Part shown: positions 1-7,381 of the stretch, piece after piece
Numbering within the stretch: position 1 is the stretch's first letter
Layout: each line of letters starts with the position of its first letter
Origin: Pseudobdellovibrionaceae bacterium
Lineage (GTDB): Bacteria; Bdellovibrionota; Bdellovibrionia; Bdellovibrionales; JAMPXM01
Direction of reading: 5' to 3'
Length of the DNA: 13,532 nt
NCBI GenBank assembly: GCA_022843085.1
Contig: JALHOI010000017.1
Location: 2,887-16,418 of the forward strand
Made by a program: the position numbers and the translations under genes
Notes under the pieces: model-generated
The model's database searches: none
Told to the model about the DNA's origin: nothing
The model's input: the letters and a program-made list of their open reading frames with translations, nothing else

Positions 1-1
1 A

Positions 2-814
2 AAACATTCTCTAGTACTTCGCCGACTCAACCGCAGAAATCATCGCAAGGTAGCAATCGTCGACGGGCAAGTCAGTTTTGTTGGATCTGTGAATGTGACA
101 AGCTGCCACCTCGCGCGCTTGGTTGGGCCAAAATCGTGGCGCGACACTTCAGTCCGAGTCGAAGGGCCAGGCACAGCCGAACTCGTCACCGCATTCGAGC
201 ACGCATGGCACCGGTCGCAGTCTGTTACGGCTCCGCGGAAATTAAAAATTCGCTTTTCATTTCGACGCAAGCAACCCGTCACCACAAAACCGTTAAGTCT
301 AAACTACACAAGAAAATTGCGGCGACAATCGCGATTCAATTTCACGCAGAATCTTGATGAAGCCAATGAACGTATCTGGATTTCTAACGCCTATTTGGCG
401 CCACCTTCTAATATCGTGCGACGATTGCGGGCTGCTGCCAAGCGCGGGGTTGATGTTCGAATTTTGGTTCCGGTTCAAAGCGATGTCTGGTTTATGCCCT
501 TTATCGCCCGAGCCTACTATCGCTCTCTTTTGAAAAGTGGTGTTCGAATATTTGAATACCAACCGCGATTTCTTCACGCCAAAAGTCTGATACTTGATCG
601 CGAAGCGATGATCGGTTCAAGCAATCTAAACCGAAGAAGTTTTCTTCACGATCTTGAAGTCGACATTCGAATCGACTCTGAATCGGCGGTAAGAAGGATG
701 ACAGAGCAGTACAATCGCGATTTATCTGAATCTGTAGAAGTCTTCACCTCTGGTACGATCTTAGGTTCGCGGCTTGGTCAGCTTCTCAACTACCTCTTTC
801 GATATTGGGTCTAA
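2..814 (+). CDS. ClsB-like cardiolipin synthase / phospholipase D family protein (5' truncated by window edge)
   Basis: The last 270 codons of a phospholipase D-superfamily protein; the reading frame is open from base 2, so the start lies outside the window. Two HxKxxxxD catalytic motifs are visible. The first, HRKVAIVD, is at visible residues 14-21 and is followed by the usual GS-N element. The second, HAKSLILD, is at visible residues 192-199 and is followed by GSSNLNRRS. The pair of motifs is the signature of cardiolipin synthases, which join phospholipid head groups at the inner membrane. The text after motif 1 (VRVEGPG) and the adjacent YbhP-like gene favour the ClsB branch. E. coli ClsB is about 413 residues, so roughly a third is missing. 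No N-terminal membrane segments can be judged. A different PLD-family transferase is possible. The family call is firm, the substrate is inferred. Confidence 0.85.
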   Translation, partial: KHSLVLRRLNRRNHRKVAIVDGQVSFVGSVNVTSCHLARLVGPKSWRDTSVRVEGPGTAELVTAFEHAWHRSQSVTAPRKLKIRFSFRRKQPVTTKPLSLNYTRKLRRQSRFNFTQNLDEANERIWISNAYLAPPSNIVRRLRAAAKRGVDVRILVPVQSDVWFMPFIARAYYRSLLKSGVRIFEYQPRFLHAKSLILDREAMIGSSNLNRRSFLHDLEVDIRIDSESAVRRMTEQYNRDLSESVEVFTSGTILGSRLGQLLNYLFRYWV

Positions 815-817
815 ACG

Positions 818-1561
818 ATGTCAACTGAACCTCTGACCGCCCTTAGCTACAATATTCATAAGGGCTTCGCTCTGTCCCAAAAATTTGTTCTCGGCGGAAT
901 TCGAGAACGAATTAGGTCTGTTCAAGCTGATGTTGTGTTTCTTCAAGAGGTGCAAGGTGACCACTCGAGACACCAGAAGTCGATCAAAGATTGGCCTGGT
1001 CCGCAGCTTGAGTATCTCGCAGATTCCGTCTGGTCGTACTCGGCGTACGGCAAAAATGCCGTTTACTTGCACGGACATCATGGAAATGCGATTTTGTCGA
1101 AGTACCCGATTCTCGCGTTCGAAAATATAGATATTTCGAATAACCGGTTCGAACGACGAGGAATTTTACACGCGATTGTCGAATGGGAGGGCGCACCGCT
1201 GCACTTACTTTGCGTGCATCTCGACCTCACAGACAAGGGTCGACGTCGTCAGAACGACCACATCGTCCAACGAATTGAAAAAAACATACCGCCGAACGAA
1301 AGACTTATTTTAGCGGGTGATTTCAACGACTGGCGCGGGCTTGCGACAGCTCATTTCGAAGAGCGCCTAAACCTTAAAGAAGTCTTCATGACGACGACAG
1401 GCGCACACGCTAAAACATTTCCATCCCCGTTTCCGTTTTTGACGTTGGACAGGATGTATCTGCGCGGCCTAAAACCGACTCGGGCCAAATGCCACGATGG
1501 AAACCCGTGGTCGCAACTCAGCGACCACGTCGCTATTGAAGCCACACTGATTAGCGATTAA
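818..1561 (+). CDS. Endonuclease/exonuclease/phosphatase-fold protein, YbhP-like
   Basis: A 247-residue protein of the EEP (DNase I-like) fold. Expected active-site positions are all present: Asn12 in SYNIHKG, Glu44 in FLQEV, His134 in CVHLDL, Asp168 and Asn170 in AGDFND, Asp211 in LDRMY, and the terminal Asp236-His237 in LSDHVAI. The family cleaves phosphodiester or phosphate ester bonds in a metal-dependent way. Substrates range from nucleic acids to phospholipids and inositol phosphates, so the substrate cannot be read from sequence. It has no signal peptide and starts 3 nt after the ClsB-like gene, so the two are almost certainly co-transcribed. In E. coli ybhP sits beside clsB (ybhO), which makes a lipid-related role reasonable but inferred. 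The ATG is preceded by only a weak GGGT ribosome site, suggesting translational coupling. Its stop overlaps the convergent phoR stop. Confidence 0.85.
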   Translation: MSTEPLTALSYNIHKGFALSQKFVLGGIRERIRSVQADVVFLQEVQGDHSRHQKSIKDWPGPQLEYLADSVWSYSAYGKNAVYLHGHHGNAILSKYPILAFENIDISNNRFERRGILHAIVEWEGAPLHLLCVHLDLTDKGRRRQNDHIVQRIEKNIPPNERLILAGDFNDWRGLATAHFEERLNLKEVFMTTTGAHAKTFPSPFPFLTLDRMYLRGLKPTRAKCHDGNPWSQLSDHVAIEATLISD

Positions 1562-3123
1562 CGCACCGGAAATCGACAGATAAATTCAGAGCCTTCGCCC
1601 GGTTTCGATCGAACTGCGATCGAACCGCCGTGCCCAAGAACAATGTGTTTAACGATGGCAAGTCCAAGGCCCGTGCCACCAACCTCGCGTGCTCGGCCTG
1701 CGTCGACTCGATAGAATCGTTCAAACAACCGAGGCAAATGTTCGTCGAGAATACCGGGTCCCGTATCGACGACACTCAAAACCGTATAGCTTTGATTCAC
1801 ACCGGTTCCGTGCTGCCAAACAATTTTAATCTCGGCGTCGTCAGGAGAATACTTAATCGCGTTGTCGATCAGATTCACCAGCACCTGCTCGATTCGCCCC
1901 GCATCGCCCAGCACGCGTGGTGCTTGGATATCCAGTTCGATCTTCGGCCGTTTTGAACGCCGGCCTTCGATCGCGCGAAGCGCCTGCTCGGTGACTTCGT
2001 GAGTGTCAACCAGCGACTTTCTCACTTCGGCTCCTGAATCAAGAACCGAGAGATCAAGTAAGTCGTTGACCAGCAAAATTAGCCGATCGACGTTTCGACC
2101 GACCACATCGAGAAATCTCGGTGCATCATCAAAGCGGCCGTGTCTCAAATCTTCGCGAACGGTATCGACGTAGCCTTTTATCGACGTGAGCGGAGTTTTC
2201 AATTCGTGCGAGGCATTTGCAACGAAATCGATTCGAATCTGTTCGGATGCTTTCAGCTCTGAAATATCATGAAAGATCGCGACGGCTCCATAGACGACTG
2301 GCTTTTCGTCACGGGTCTTCAGTGGAGAAACGGCAACCGAAAACTCACGCTCTGAATCATGCAGCGCCGTGCGAAGTTTAACGGGAAACGTGCGGGTTGA
2401 ACCTTCAGCTAATACGCGGTTAAAACCTGACAGCAGTTCGGGCAATCGAAAGCGTTCGCGAAGCGGAACCGCATCGCCACCCGTGACGCCAGTGCCGAAC
2501 AGCACAGCGAAACGTGAGTTGTAATAAAGCGGTTCGGTGTCTGGGCCCATTGCCACAATGGCTTCGTGTACAGATCCTAAGATTGTCACAAGCTCTTCGC
2601 GCTCGCGAACAAGCTGCGATTCGTTGCGACGCATGCCGCTTGAAAGCTTCGCAACGGTTTTTTCTAGATCCTGCCATTCTCCGGGCTCATCAAAGTAGGC
2701 GTCGACCAAATCGGCATAGTCAGAATCGGTCGTCGCTGAGGATACAACCGACGGCGCCGTCGAAGCCGGGCTTGCCAAAGAGCCCGGCTTTCTGCGCTTC
2801 AGTGCGCGTAGAATTCTTCCCATCGGCCGAAGTCCCGAATAGGTGACGAAAGCGAGCCAGACTAAACCAAGCGACAAAAAGACTGCAAAGAGCCACGCAA
2901 GCTCTTGATCGAACAACGCCAAGGCTTCGTCGGGATTCTCAGGGCTAAGTAGCAGCTTAATAGCGAGATGCCGAAGCGTGTAGCCCGTGGCCACAAGGCC
3001 CGCTGCGAAACCTAGAACTTGAAGCAGAAACGTTCGGCCCGCAGTCTGCCACGGAAAAAAACCAAAACTTATTTGCCAAGAACGAAGTAACCGACGGCCG
3101 CGGCGAAAAAGAAAAGCATTCAT
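1558..3123 (-). CDS. phoR: Phosphate regulon sensor histidine kinase PhoR
   Basis: A 521-residue membrane histidine kinase that phosphorylates PhoB when phosphate is scarce. Two transmembrane helices (about residues 33-56 and 76-95) enclose a periplasmic loop of only about 20 residues. A linker and a PAS-like domain (about 175-290) follow. The dimerisation domain has the phospho-accepting His306 in the motif SHELKTPLTSIKGY. The ATPase domain has an N box (NLIDNAIKYS, 417-426), a G1 box (DTGPGI, 453-458), an F box (FERFYR) and a G2 box (GGTGLGLAI, 482-490). The tiny external loop matches PhoR proteins that get their signal from PstCAB and PhoU inside the membrane rather than from a ligand outside. 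The start is ambiguous: GTG at 3126 and ATG at 3123 are adjacent (GTGATG). A GAGG inside the end of phoB lies 11 nt from the GTG and 14 nt from the ATG. It is the last gene of the operon. Confidence 0.95.
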   Translation of the reverse strand: MNAFLFRRGRRLLRSWQISFGFFPWQTAGRTFLLQVLGFAAGLVATGYTLRHLAIKLLLSPENPDEALALFDQELAWLFAVFLSLGLVWLAFVTYSGLRPMGRILRALKRRKPGSLASPASTAPSVVSSATTDSDYADLVDAYFDEPGEWQDLEKTVAKLSSGMRRNESQLVREREELVTILGSVHEAIVAMGPDTEPLYYNSRFAVLFGTGVTGGDAVPLRERFRLPELLSGFNRVLAEGSTRTFPVKLRTALHDSEREFSVAVSPLKTRDEKPVVYGAVAIFHDISELKASEQIRIDFVANASHELKTPLTSIKGYVDTVREDLRHGRFDDAPRFLDVVGRNVDRLILLVNDLLDLSVLDSGAEVRKSLVDTHEVTEQALRAIEGRRSKRPKIELDIQAPRVLGDAGRIEQVLVNLIDNAIKYSPDDAEIKIVWQHGTGVNQSYTVLSVVDTGPGILDEHLPRLFERFYRVDAGRAREVGGTGLGLAIVKHIVLGHGGSIAVRSKPGEGSEFICRFPVR

Positions 3124-3132
3124 CACGCGCGA

Positions 3133-3897
3133 TTAAGCCTCTAAATCGGGCCTAACGCGATATCCAACGCCACGCACCGTCTCGATTACTTCCGAGCAGG
3201 CTCCCAGCTTCTTTCGAAGACCGAAAACATGTGTGTCGACGGTACGCCCGACCACCGAAACACCGTCGCCCTGAACCTGCGAAATTAGAGAATCGCGAGT
3301 CAGGACTCGGCCCTGACTTTTTGCAAGCGCTAACAAGAGCTTAAATTCACTTGGCGTAAGGTTGATCGGCTCGTCATCGCACTTCACTTCGTAGGTCTCG
3401 GGAAAAAGCGAAAGCCCGCCAAGCTTGAGAACGTCAAATGCAGTCTTCTCGGATCGAGCCGAATCAATTGGCGAGCCCGCGAGATCAGTCATCTTAAGGC
3501 GCCGACTGAGAGCTCGAACGCGAGCAACGAGAACGGCAGGTTCGAATGGTTTTGCGAGATAGTCGTCAGCCCCCGCATCAAGACCCTCCACGATATCTTG
3601 GGGTTCACTTTTCGCAGTGACCATTAATATCGCGAGGTCTGACCTCGGGTGAATTCGCCGCAATTCGCGGGTAAATTCGACGCCACTTAAGCCCGGCAGC
3701 ATCCAATCGAGAACGCAGACGTCAAACTGGGTCGTCGCCTGCGATCGAATGACTGCAAATGCGCCTCTCGCTTCTTCAACGGAACTGACGGCCGTGACAA
3801 TGTGGCCTGCCCTCTTCAGGTGAACCGCGATCAAGTCGCGGACGTCAGTTTCATCTTCAACGATTAGAATATTTTGTGAAGCTGCGATCCCGCTCAC
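3133..3897 (-). CDS. phoB: Phosphate regulon response regulator PhoB (OmpR/PhoB family)
   Basis: A 254-residue two-domain response regulator. The receiver domain carries the acidic pair Glu14-Asp15, the phosphorylated Asp64 in VLDWMLPG, the switch Thr94 and Lys116 in the AKPF loop. The C-terminal winged helix (about 155-248) includes LTPSEFKLLLAL, the recognition-helix region GRTVDTHVFGLRKKLG and the terminal hairpin RGVGYRV. Phosphorylated by PhoR, such proteins bind Pho boxes and switch on phosphate-scavenging genes; a candidate box lies upstream of pstC. The linker (about 135-155) is somewhat longer than in E. coli PhoB (229 residues), which accounts for part of the extra length. The start codon is GTG and overlaps the phoU stop in GTGA, with an AAGG ribosome site 7 nt upstream, so translation is coupled to phoU. 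The pairing with pst, phoU and phoR makes the PhoB call safe. Confidence 0.95.
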   Translation of the reverse strand: MSGIAASQNILIVEDETDVRDLIAVHLKRAGHIVTAVSSVEEARGAFAVIRSQATTQFDVCVLDWMLPGLSGVEFTRELRRIHPRSDLAILMVTAKSEPQDIVEGLDAGADDYLAKPFEPAVLVARVRALSRRLKMTDLAGSPIDSARSEKTAFDVLKLGGLSLFPETYEVKCDDEPINLTPSEFKLLLALAKSQGRVLTRDSLISQVQGDGVSVVGRTVDTHVFGLRKKLGACSEVIETVRGVGYRVRPDLEA

Positions 3898-4562
3898 TTC
3901 TTTGCCTTCCCGGTTCCGTGACGAACATCTTCGCCTGTGCAGGCAAAAATAACATCTTCGGCAATGTTCGTCGCATGGTCGGCCATACGCTCGAGGTTTC
4001 GCGCGACTAAAATCATATCTAAAGCAGGTCCGATCTGATCAGGGCTAGTCCTCATAAAGGTCACCATCTTTTCGAAAACACTGTTTTTAAACTGGTCGAC
4101 TTCGTCATCGCTCTGCAAAACTTTTTCGGCCAGTGCGATGTCATCTTTCATGAAAGCATCAAGTGAGTCGCGCACCATCTTTTTCACAAGTCCTGCCATG
4201 TGTGGCAAGTTCAGCTTCAGATCGACACCGCCGTCTTCTATGTAGTGATCAACGTTGTAACCGATGTTCATGGCCTGGTCGCCCATACGTTCAAGATCCG
4301 TATTAATCTTGATGATCGCTAAAATCAGACGCAGATCTGCCGCGACTGGCGAAAGTCTCGCCAAGACCTCGAGGCAAATACTATCGATCATCATGTTTTC
4401 CTCATTGATTTTACGCTCAATGGATTTCAGCTGAGTGAAACCAGACTGATCGCGCGAGCCTAAGAGAAGAGTCGACTTCTCGATGGCTTCTTCAACAAGC
4501 CCCCCCATCGCGAGAATGCGATTTTTGAGCTCTCTCAGTTCAACTTCAAATTGGCGCAACAT
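3894..4562 (-). CDS. phoU: Phosphate signalling complex protein PhoU
   Basis: A 222-residue, entirely helical cytoplasmic protein built from two similar three-helix bundles. Each bundle carries the family metal-binding signature ExxxD: Glu91-Asp95 in LERMGDQAMNI and Glu191-Asp195 in LERMADHATNI. PhoU sits between the PstB ATPase and the PhoR kinase. It keeps PhoR in its phosphatase state when phosphate is plentiful and restrains phosphate uptake. Length is typical (E. coli PhoU has 241 residues). The C-terminal tail is short, Lys-rich and probably disordered. The ATG start has a good ribosome site (GGGAGAG about 6-8 nt upstream) in the 24-nt gap after pstB. The stop overlaps the phoB start by four bases. 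Confidence 0.96.
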   Translation of the reverse strand: MLRQFEVELRELKNRILAMGGLVEEAIEKSTLLLGSRDQSGFTQLKSIERKINEENMMIDSICLEVLARLSPVAADLRLILAIIKINTDLERMGDQAMNIGYNVDHYIEDGGVDLKLNLPHMAGLVKKMVRDSLDAFMKDDIALAEKVLQSDDEVDQFKNSVFEKMVTFMRTSPDQIGPALDMILVARNLERMADHATNIAEDVIFACTGEDVRHGTGKAKK

Positions 4563-4586
4563 GAACTCTCTCCCGTCAGCGACTAT

Positions 4587-5399
4587 TTAGCCGAAACGTC
4601 CTGTGATATACTGTTCCGTACGAGAATCTTTGGGCTTCGTAAAGATACTTTTCGTTGGCCCAACTTCGACGAGCTCACCCATAAGGAAAAACGCAGTCTG
4701 ATTTGAAATTCGAGCTGCCTGTTGCATGTTGTGCGTTACAATGAGGACCGTAACGTCACTTCGAAGCTTCATAACAAGCTCTTCAATTCGTGCCGTAGAA
4801 ATTGGGTCAAGGGCCGACGTCGGTTCGTCCATCAATAGAACCTGCGGACGAACAGCCAAGGCGCGTGCGATGCAGAGACGCTGTTGCTGGCCTCCAGAAA
4901 GTGAAGTACCAGGTTTTTTCAATTTATCTTTCACTTCATCCCACAGTGCGGCCTGCACAAGTGAGATCTCGACAATTTCTTCAAGAACGTTGCGACGAAC
5001 AACACCCGCAAGCTTCAAACCAGCCGCGACATTATCAAAAATCGATAGGCCCGGAAATGGGTTGGGCTTTTGAAAGACCATTCCGACTCGGCGGCGAATT
5101 GATACGGGATCTACACCCTGAGCATAAATATTCTCACGTTTACCCGCACCCGGAATCAACACCTCACCGCGCACACGAGCTCCGTCGGTCTCTTCATGAA
5201 GGCGGTTCAGGCAACGAATAAAAGTCGACTTTCCGCAACCCGATGGACCAATCAGCGAGAAGACATCGTTTTTTTCCACAGTCAGCGAAATGTCTTTGAC
5301 GACATGTAAGTCACCAAACCAAGCGCTGAGCCGCTTCGTTTCAAGTGCCGCCGTCGCGACTCCAATCGGTTGCACGGTTTTTTGTATCGCTTCGGTCAC
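4587..5399 (-). CDS. pstB: Phosphate ABC transporter ATP-binding protein PstB
   Basis: The ATPase subunit of the Pst phosphate importer, 270 residues from the GTG at 5399. All ABC motifs are present: Walker A GPSGCGKST (51-59), Q-loop VFQKPNPFP (about 108-116), signature LSGGQ (167-171), Walker B VLLMDEPTSALD (188-198) with Glu192, and the H-loop His223 in VTHNMQ. The KPNPFP stretch is characteristic of PstB among ABC ATPases. The frame remains open upstream to 5492, but that would overlap pstA by 97 nt and add a Cys/Arg-rich tail unlike PstB. The GTG at 5399 overlaps the pstA stop in GTGA and has GGAG 6 nt upstream, so it is chosen. It couples ATP hydrolysis to phosphate passage through PstC and PstA and contacts PhoU on the cytoplasmic side. 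Confidence 0.96.
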   Translation of the reverse strand: MTEAIQKTVQPIGVATAALETKRLSAWFGDLHVVKDISLTVEKNDVFSLIGPSGCGKSTFIRCLNRLHEETDGARVRGEVLIPGAGKRENIYAQGVDPVSIRRRVGMVFQKPNPFPGLSIFDNVAAGLKLAGVVRRNVLEEIVEISLVQAALWDEVKDKLKKPGTSLSGGQQQRLCIARALAVRPQVLLMDEPTSALDPISTARIEELVMKLRSDVTVLIVTHNMQQAARISNQTAFFLMGELVEVGPTKSIFTKPKDSRTEQYITGRFG

Positions 5400-6241
5400 A
5401 CAGTTCTCCGTGTCAGAATTCGAGTCACAAGATTCAAACAGAAAACGACGAATACGAGAACCAGTGCGCCGGTCCACGCAAGCTGGCGCCACGTTTCATC
5501 GTGGCTTGTTGCATAGGTATAAATTTGAACCGGCAAACTTGCGGTTGGCGCCGATAGGCCTCTATAGCCAAACGAATTTGAAAAGGCGGTAAAAAGTAGC
5601 GGCGCAGTTTCACCCGAGACTCGGGCCAGTGCTAAGAGAATACCGGTCGTTACCCCCGCACGCACTCCTGGCAGGATTAAACGAATGAGAACCTTCCACC
5701 GAGGTAGCCCCAACGCAAGGCCGGCCTCGTGAATGCTGGCAGGCACGAGTTTCAAGATCTCTTCGGTTGACCTTGCAACAATAGGCACCATCACGATCGA
5801 AAGCGCAAAACCGCCAGCCCAAGCCGAATAACCCCTCATTGGCACAACAACCAAAGCGTAGGCGAATAGGCCAATTACAATCGACGGCACACTTGTCAGC
5901 AGATCAATCGAAATTCGAAGCATCTTAGCAATTGCGCTTTTTTTAAGTTCAGAAAGCGCCATTCCGCACGCAAGCCCGAGTGGAACACCAAACACGGTCG
6001 AGAGCCCCATCAGCACAAGGCTTCCTGTTATCGCGTTGGCCATGCCGCCCCCGACTTCGCCAACGGGCTTCGGGATCTCGGTGAAAAAGGCGAAACTTAA
6101 GCCGGCCCAGCCGCGCACAAGCAGATAAGCAAAAATAAAAAATAAAGGCGCAATAGCCGTAAAAGCCAATAGACAAAGCATAGCAAGCCAAAAGTAGTTG
6201 CTGAACTTGCGAACGCCGTCGCGACTTGAAAGCTCAATCAT
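5396..6241 (-). CDS. pstA: Phosphate ABC transporter permease PstA
   Basis: A 281-residue inner-membrane permease that forms half of the phosphate channel with PstC. Hydrophobic segments lie at about 17-43, 70-97, 111-135, 140-157, 193-220 and 254-275, giving the usual six helices. The EAA coupling loop, which docks onto PstB, is EAGLALGLPRWKVLIRLILP (172-191). It is followed by the family motif LALARVSGETAPLLFTA. The AFFTEIPKP stretch (51-59) after the first helix is also typical of PstA. The ATG overlaps the pstC stop in ATGA and has a strong GAGGAAG ribosome site about 7 nt upstream. Its own stop overlaps the pstB start. Length matches the family. Confidence 0.95.
   Translation of the reverse strand: MIELSSRDGVRKFSNYFWLAMLCLLAFTAIAPLFFIFAYLLVRGWAGLSFAFFTEIPKPVGEVGGGMANAITGSLVLMGLSTVFGVPLGLACGMALSELKKSAIAKMLRISIDLLTSVPSIVIGLFAYALVVVPMRGYSAWAGGFALSIVMVPIVARSTEEILKLVPASIHEAGLALGLPRWKVLIRLILPGVRAGVTTGILLALARVSGETAPLLFTAFSNSFGYRGLSAPTASLPVQIYTYATSHDETWRQLAWTGALVLVFVVFCLNLVTRILTRRTV
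5406..5409 (-). promoter_or_regulatory. Ribosome binding site deciding the pstB start
   Basis: GGAG on the minus strand, six bases before the GTG at 5399. It lies inside the last codons of pstA. Together with the GTGA start/stop overlap it argues for the short form of PstB rather than the longer open frame to 5492. Confidence 0.7.
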
Positions 6242-7314
6242 GCGCGACTTCCTCGGTTCAGGTAGCGAATCAGCGTACGTGCTAGAAAGTTGATGATCAG
6301 TGAAACCGCAAACAGCGAGAGACCGACAAACGCGAGGCTACTTAAATGCATTCCGTCGGCTTCGTTGTACTCGTTGGCAATCACCGATGCCATCGTCTGA
6401 GCGGGTTCAAAAAGCGACTTGGGAATTTCATTTCGGTTTCCAATCACCATCGTCACTGCCATGGTTTCGCCGATCGCTCGGCCGAGCCCCAAAATAATCG
6501 AACCGACAAGGCCCGCTCGGGCTGTTTTCATCAGCGCAAGTTTGATCATTTCCCAGCGAGTTGCTCCTAGCCCTAATGCGGCTTCGCGAACCGTATCGGG
6601 AACTGTTAGAAGTACTTCGCGCGAAAGCGCGGTCACAGTCGGCGTGATCATAATCGAAAGAACGAGTCCTGATGTCAGAAGGCCTAACCCCAGTGGCGGG
6701 CCGTCGAAAAGGCCTTGAGAAACGGCCATCATGTTTGCTGAAAGCGAGACAAGTGTGACTTCAGTCAACCCTAACGTATCGGCAACCAGTAGAAAAGGAT
6801 ACGCAACAGCAGTCATGCCATGGCCCAAAGCCGCTGCGAAATAAGTGTCAGGTCCCAGCCACTTTGCAAGAAACGGCTGAATTGTATCGCGCATGATCGG
6901 AGCCAAAACGAAAACACCCCACAAACCGTAAACGACCGATGGAATCGCCGCGAGAAGCTCGACCAAAAACGCGACCACATTCGCGAGTTTGCGTGGTGCG
7001 ATTTCTCTCAAAAAAAGAGCGGTGCCGACAGAAATGGGCGCAGAAATTAAAACTGCGATCAAACTCGATGCGAGTGTTCCTACGATGAAAGGTGCGGCGC
7101 CAAAAATATCCATTGGCGGATTCCAGTCATCACCGACCCAAAAACGAAAACCCTGGGCTTCGACCGACGTCCACGCAAGCTTGCCGATAAAAATGAGCAT
7201 GCCGATAAAGAGAGCGATCGTTCCAATCGATACGGCTCGCAGGGCTAGAAAAAAAATGCGATCACCCAGGTTGCGACGGGCAAGCACCTGATGAGCCGGA
7301 ACCGGATTCGACAT
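6238..7314 (-). CDS. pstC: Phosphate ABC transporter permease PstC
   Basis: A 358-residue inner-membrane permease, partner of PstA. Recognisable elements are the first long helix (22-50), FLREIAP (101-107), the PSVVYGLWGVFVLAP block (125-139), the EAA loop EAALGLGATRWEMIKLALMK (244-263) and the PstC hallmark LGLGRAIGETMAVTMVIGN (275-293). It is about 40 residues longer than E. coli PstC (319). The extra length lies between the WG-FV-AP block and the GPPLGLG motif (roughly residues 141-205). This stretch contains additional hydrophobic sequence (AVAYPFLLVADTLGL) that may add a re-entrant loop or helix. It is the first gene of the pst-pho operon. There is no in-frame start codon between the ATG at 7314 and the upstream stop near 7363, and the only ribosome-site-like bases (AGG) are one base from the ATG. 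Confidence 0.94.
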   Translation of the reverse strand: MSNPVPAHQVLARRNLGDRIFFLALRAVSIGTIALFIGMLIFIGKLAWTSVEAQGFRFWVGDDWNPPMDIFGAAPFIVGTLASSLIAVLISAPISVGTALFLREIAPRKLANVVAFLVELLAAIPSVVYGLWGVFVLAPIMRDTIQPFLAKWLGPDTYFAAALGHGMTAVAYPFLLVADTLGLTEVTLVSLSANMMAVSQGLFDGPPLGLGLLTSGLVLSIMITPTVTALSREVLLTVPDTVREAALGLGATRWEMIKLALMKTARAGLVGSIILGLGRAIGETMAVTMVIGNRNEIPKSLFEPAQTMASVIANEYNEADGMHLSSLAFVGLSLFAVSLIINFLARTLIRYLNRGSRA

Positions 7315-7320
7315 ACCTGG

Positions 7321-7369
7321 GTTGTAGCAAAGGGACGCGTCAAACGCTCTGTCAGGATTGTGTCAGGAT
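7321..7369 (-). promoter_or_regulatory. Candidate Pho box and promoter upstream of pstC
   Basis: The 67-nt gap between feoB and pstC contains the octamer GTCAGGAT twice, at 7351-7358 and 7362-7369, exactly 11 bases apart. A third, degenerate GTCA is at 7339-7342. An 11-base period of CTGTCA/TGTCA units is the hallmark of PhoB binding sites. The repeats read CTGTCA on the plus strand, opposite to pstC transcription, whereas E. coli boxes point with the gene, which lowers confidence. On the minus strand, TTGACG (7343-7338) and TACAAC (7326-7321) could act as weak -35 and -10 elements. Their spacing is only 11 nt, so activation by a factor bound at the repeats would be needed. The -10 would place initiation at or next to the pstC ATG. 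Confidence 0.45.
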
Positions 7370-7381
7370 AAAGCTGCCTGC

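Noticed and set aside
4802..5221. 139-codon open frame on the plus strand inside pstB
   Set aside because: It is a shadow of the PstB frame, rich in Arg, Pro and His with no recognisable domain.
5400..5492. Upstream extension of the pstB reading frame
   Set aside because: It overlaps pstA by nearly 100 nt and adds a sequence unlike PstB. The GTG at 5399 has GGAG at 6 nt and a GTGA overlap with the pstA stop.
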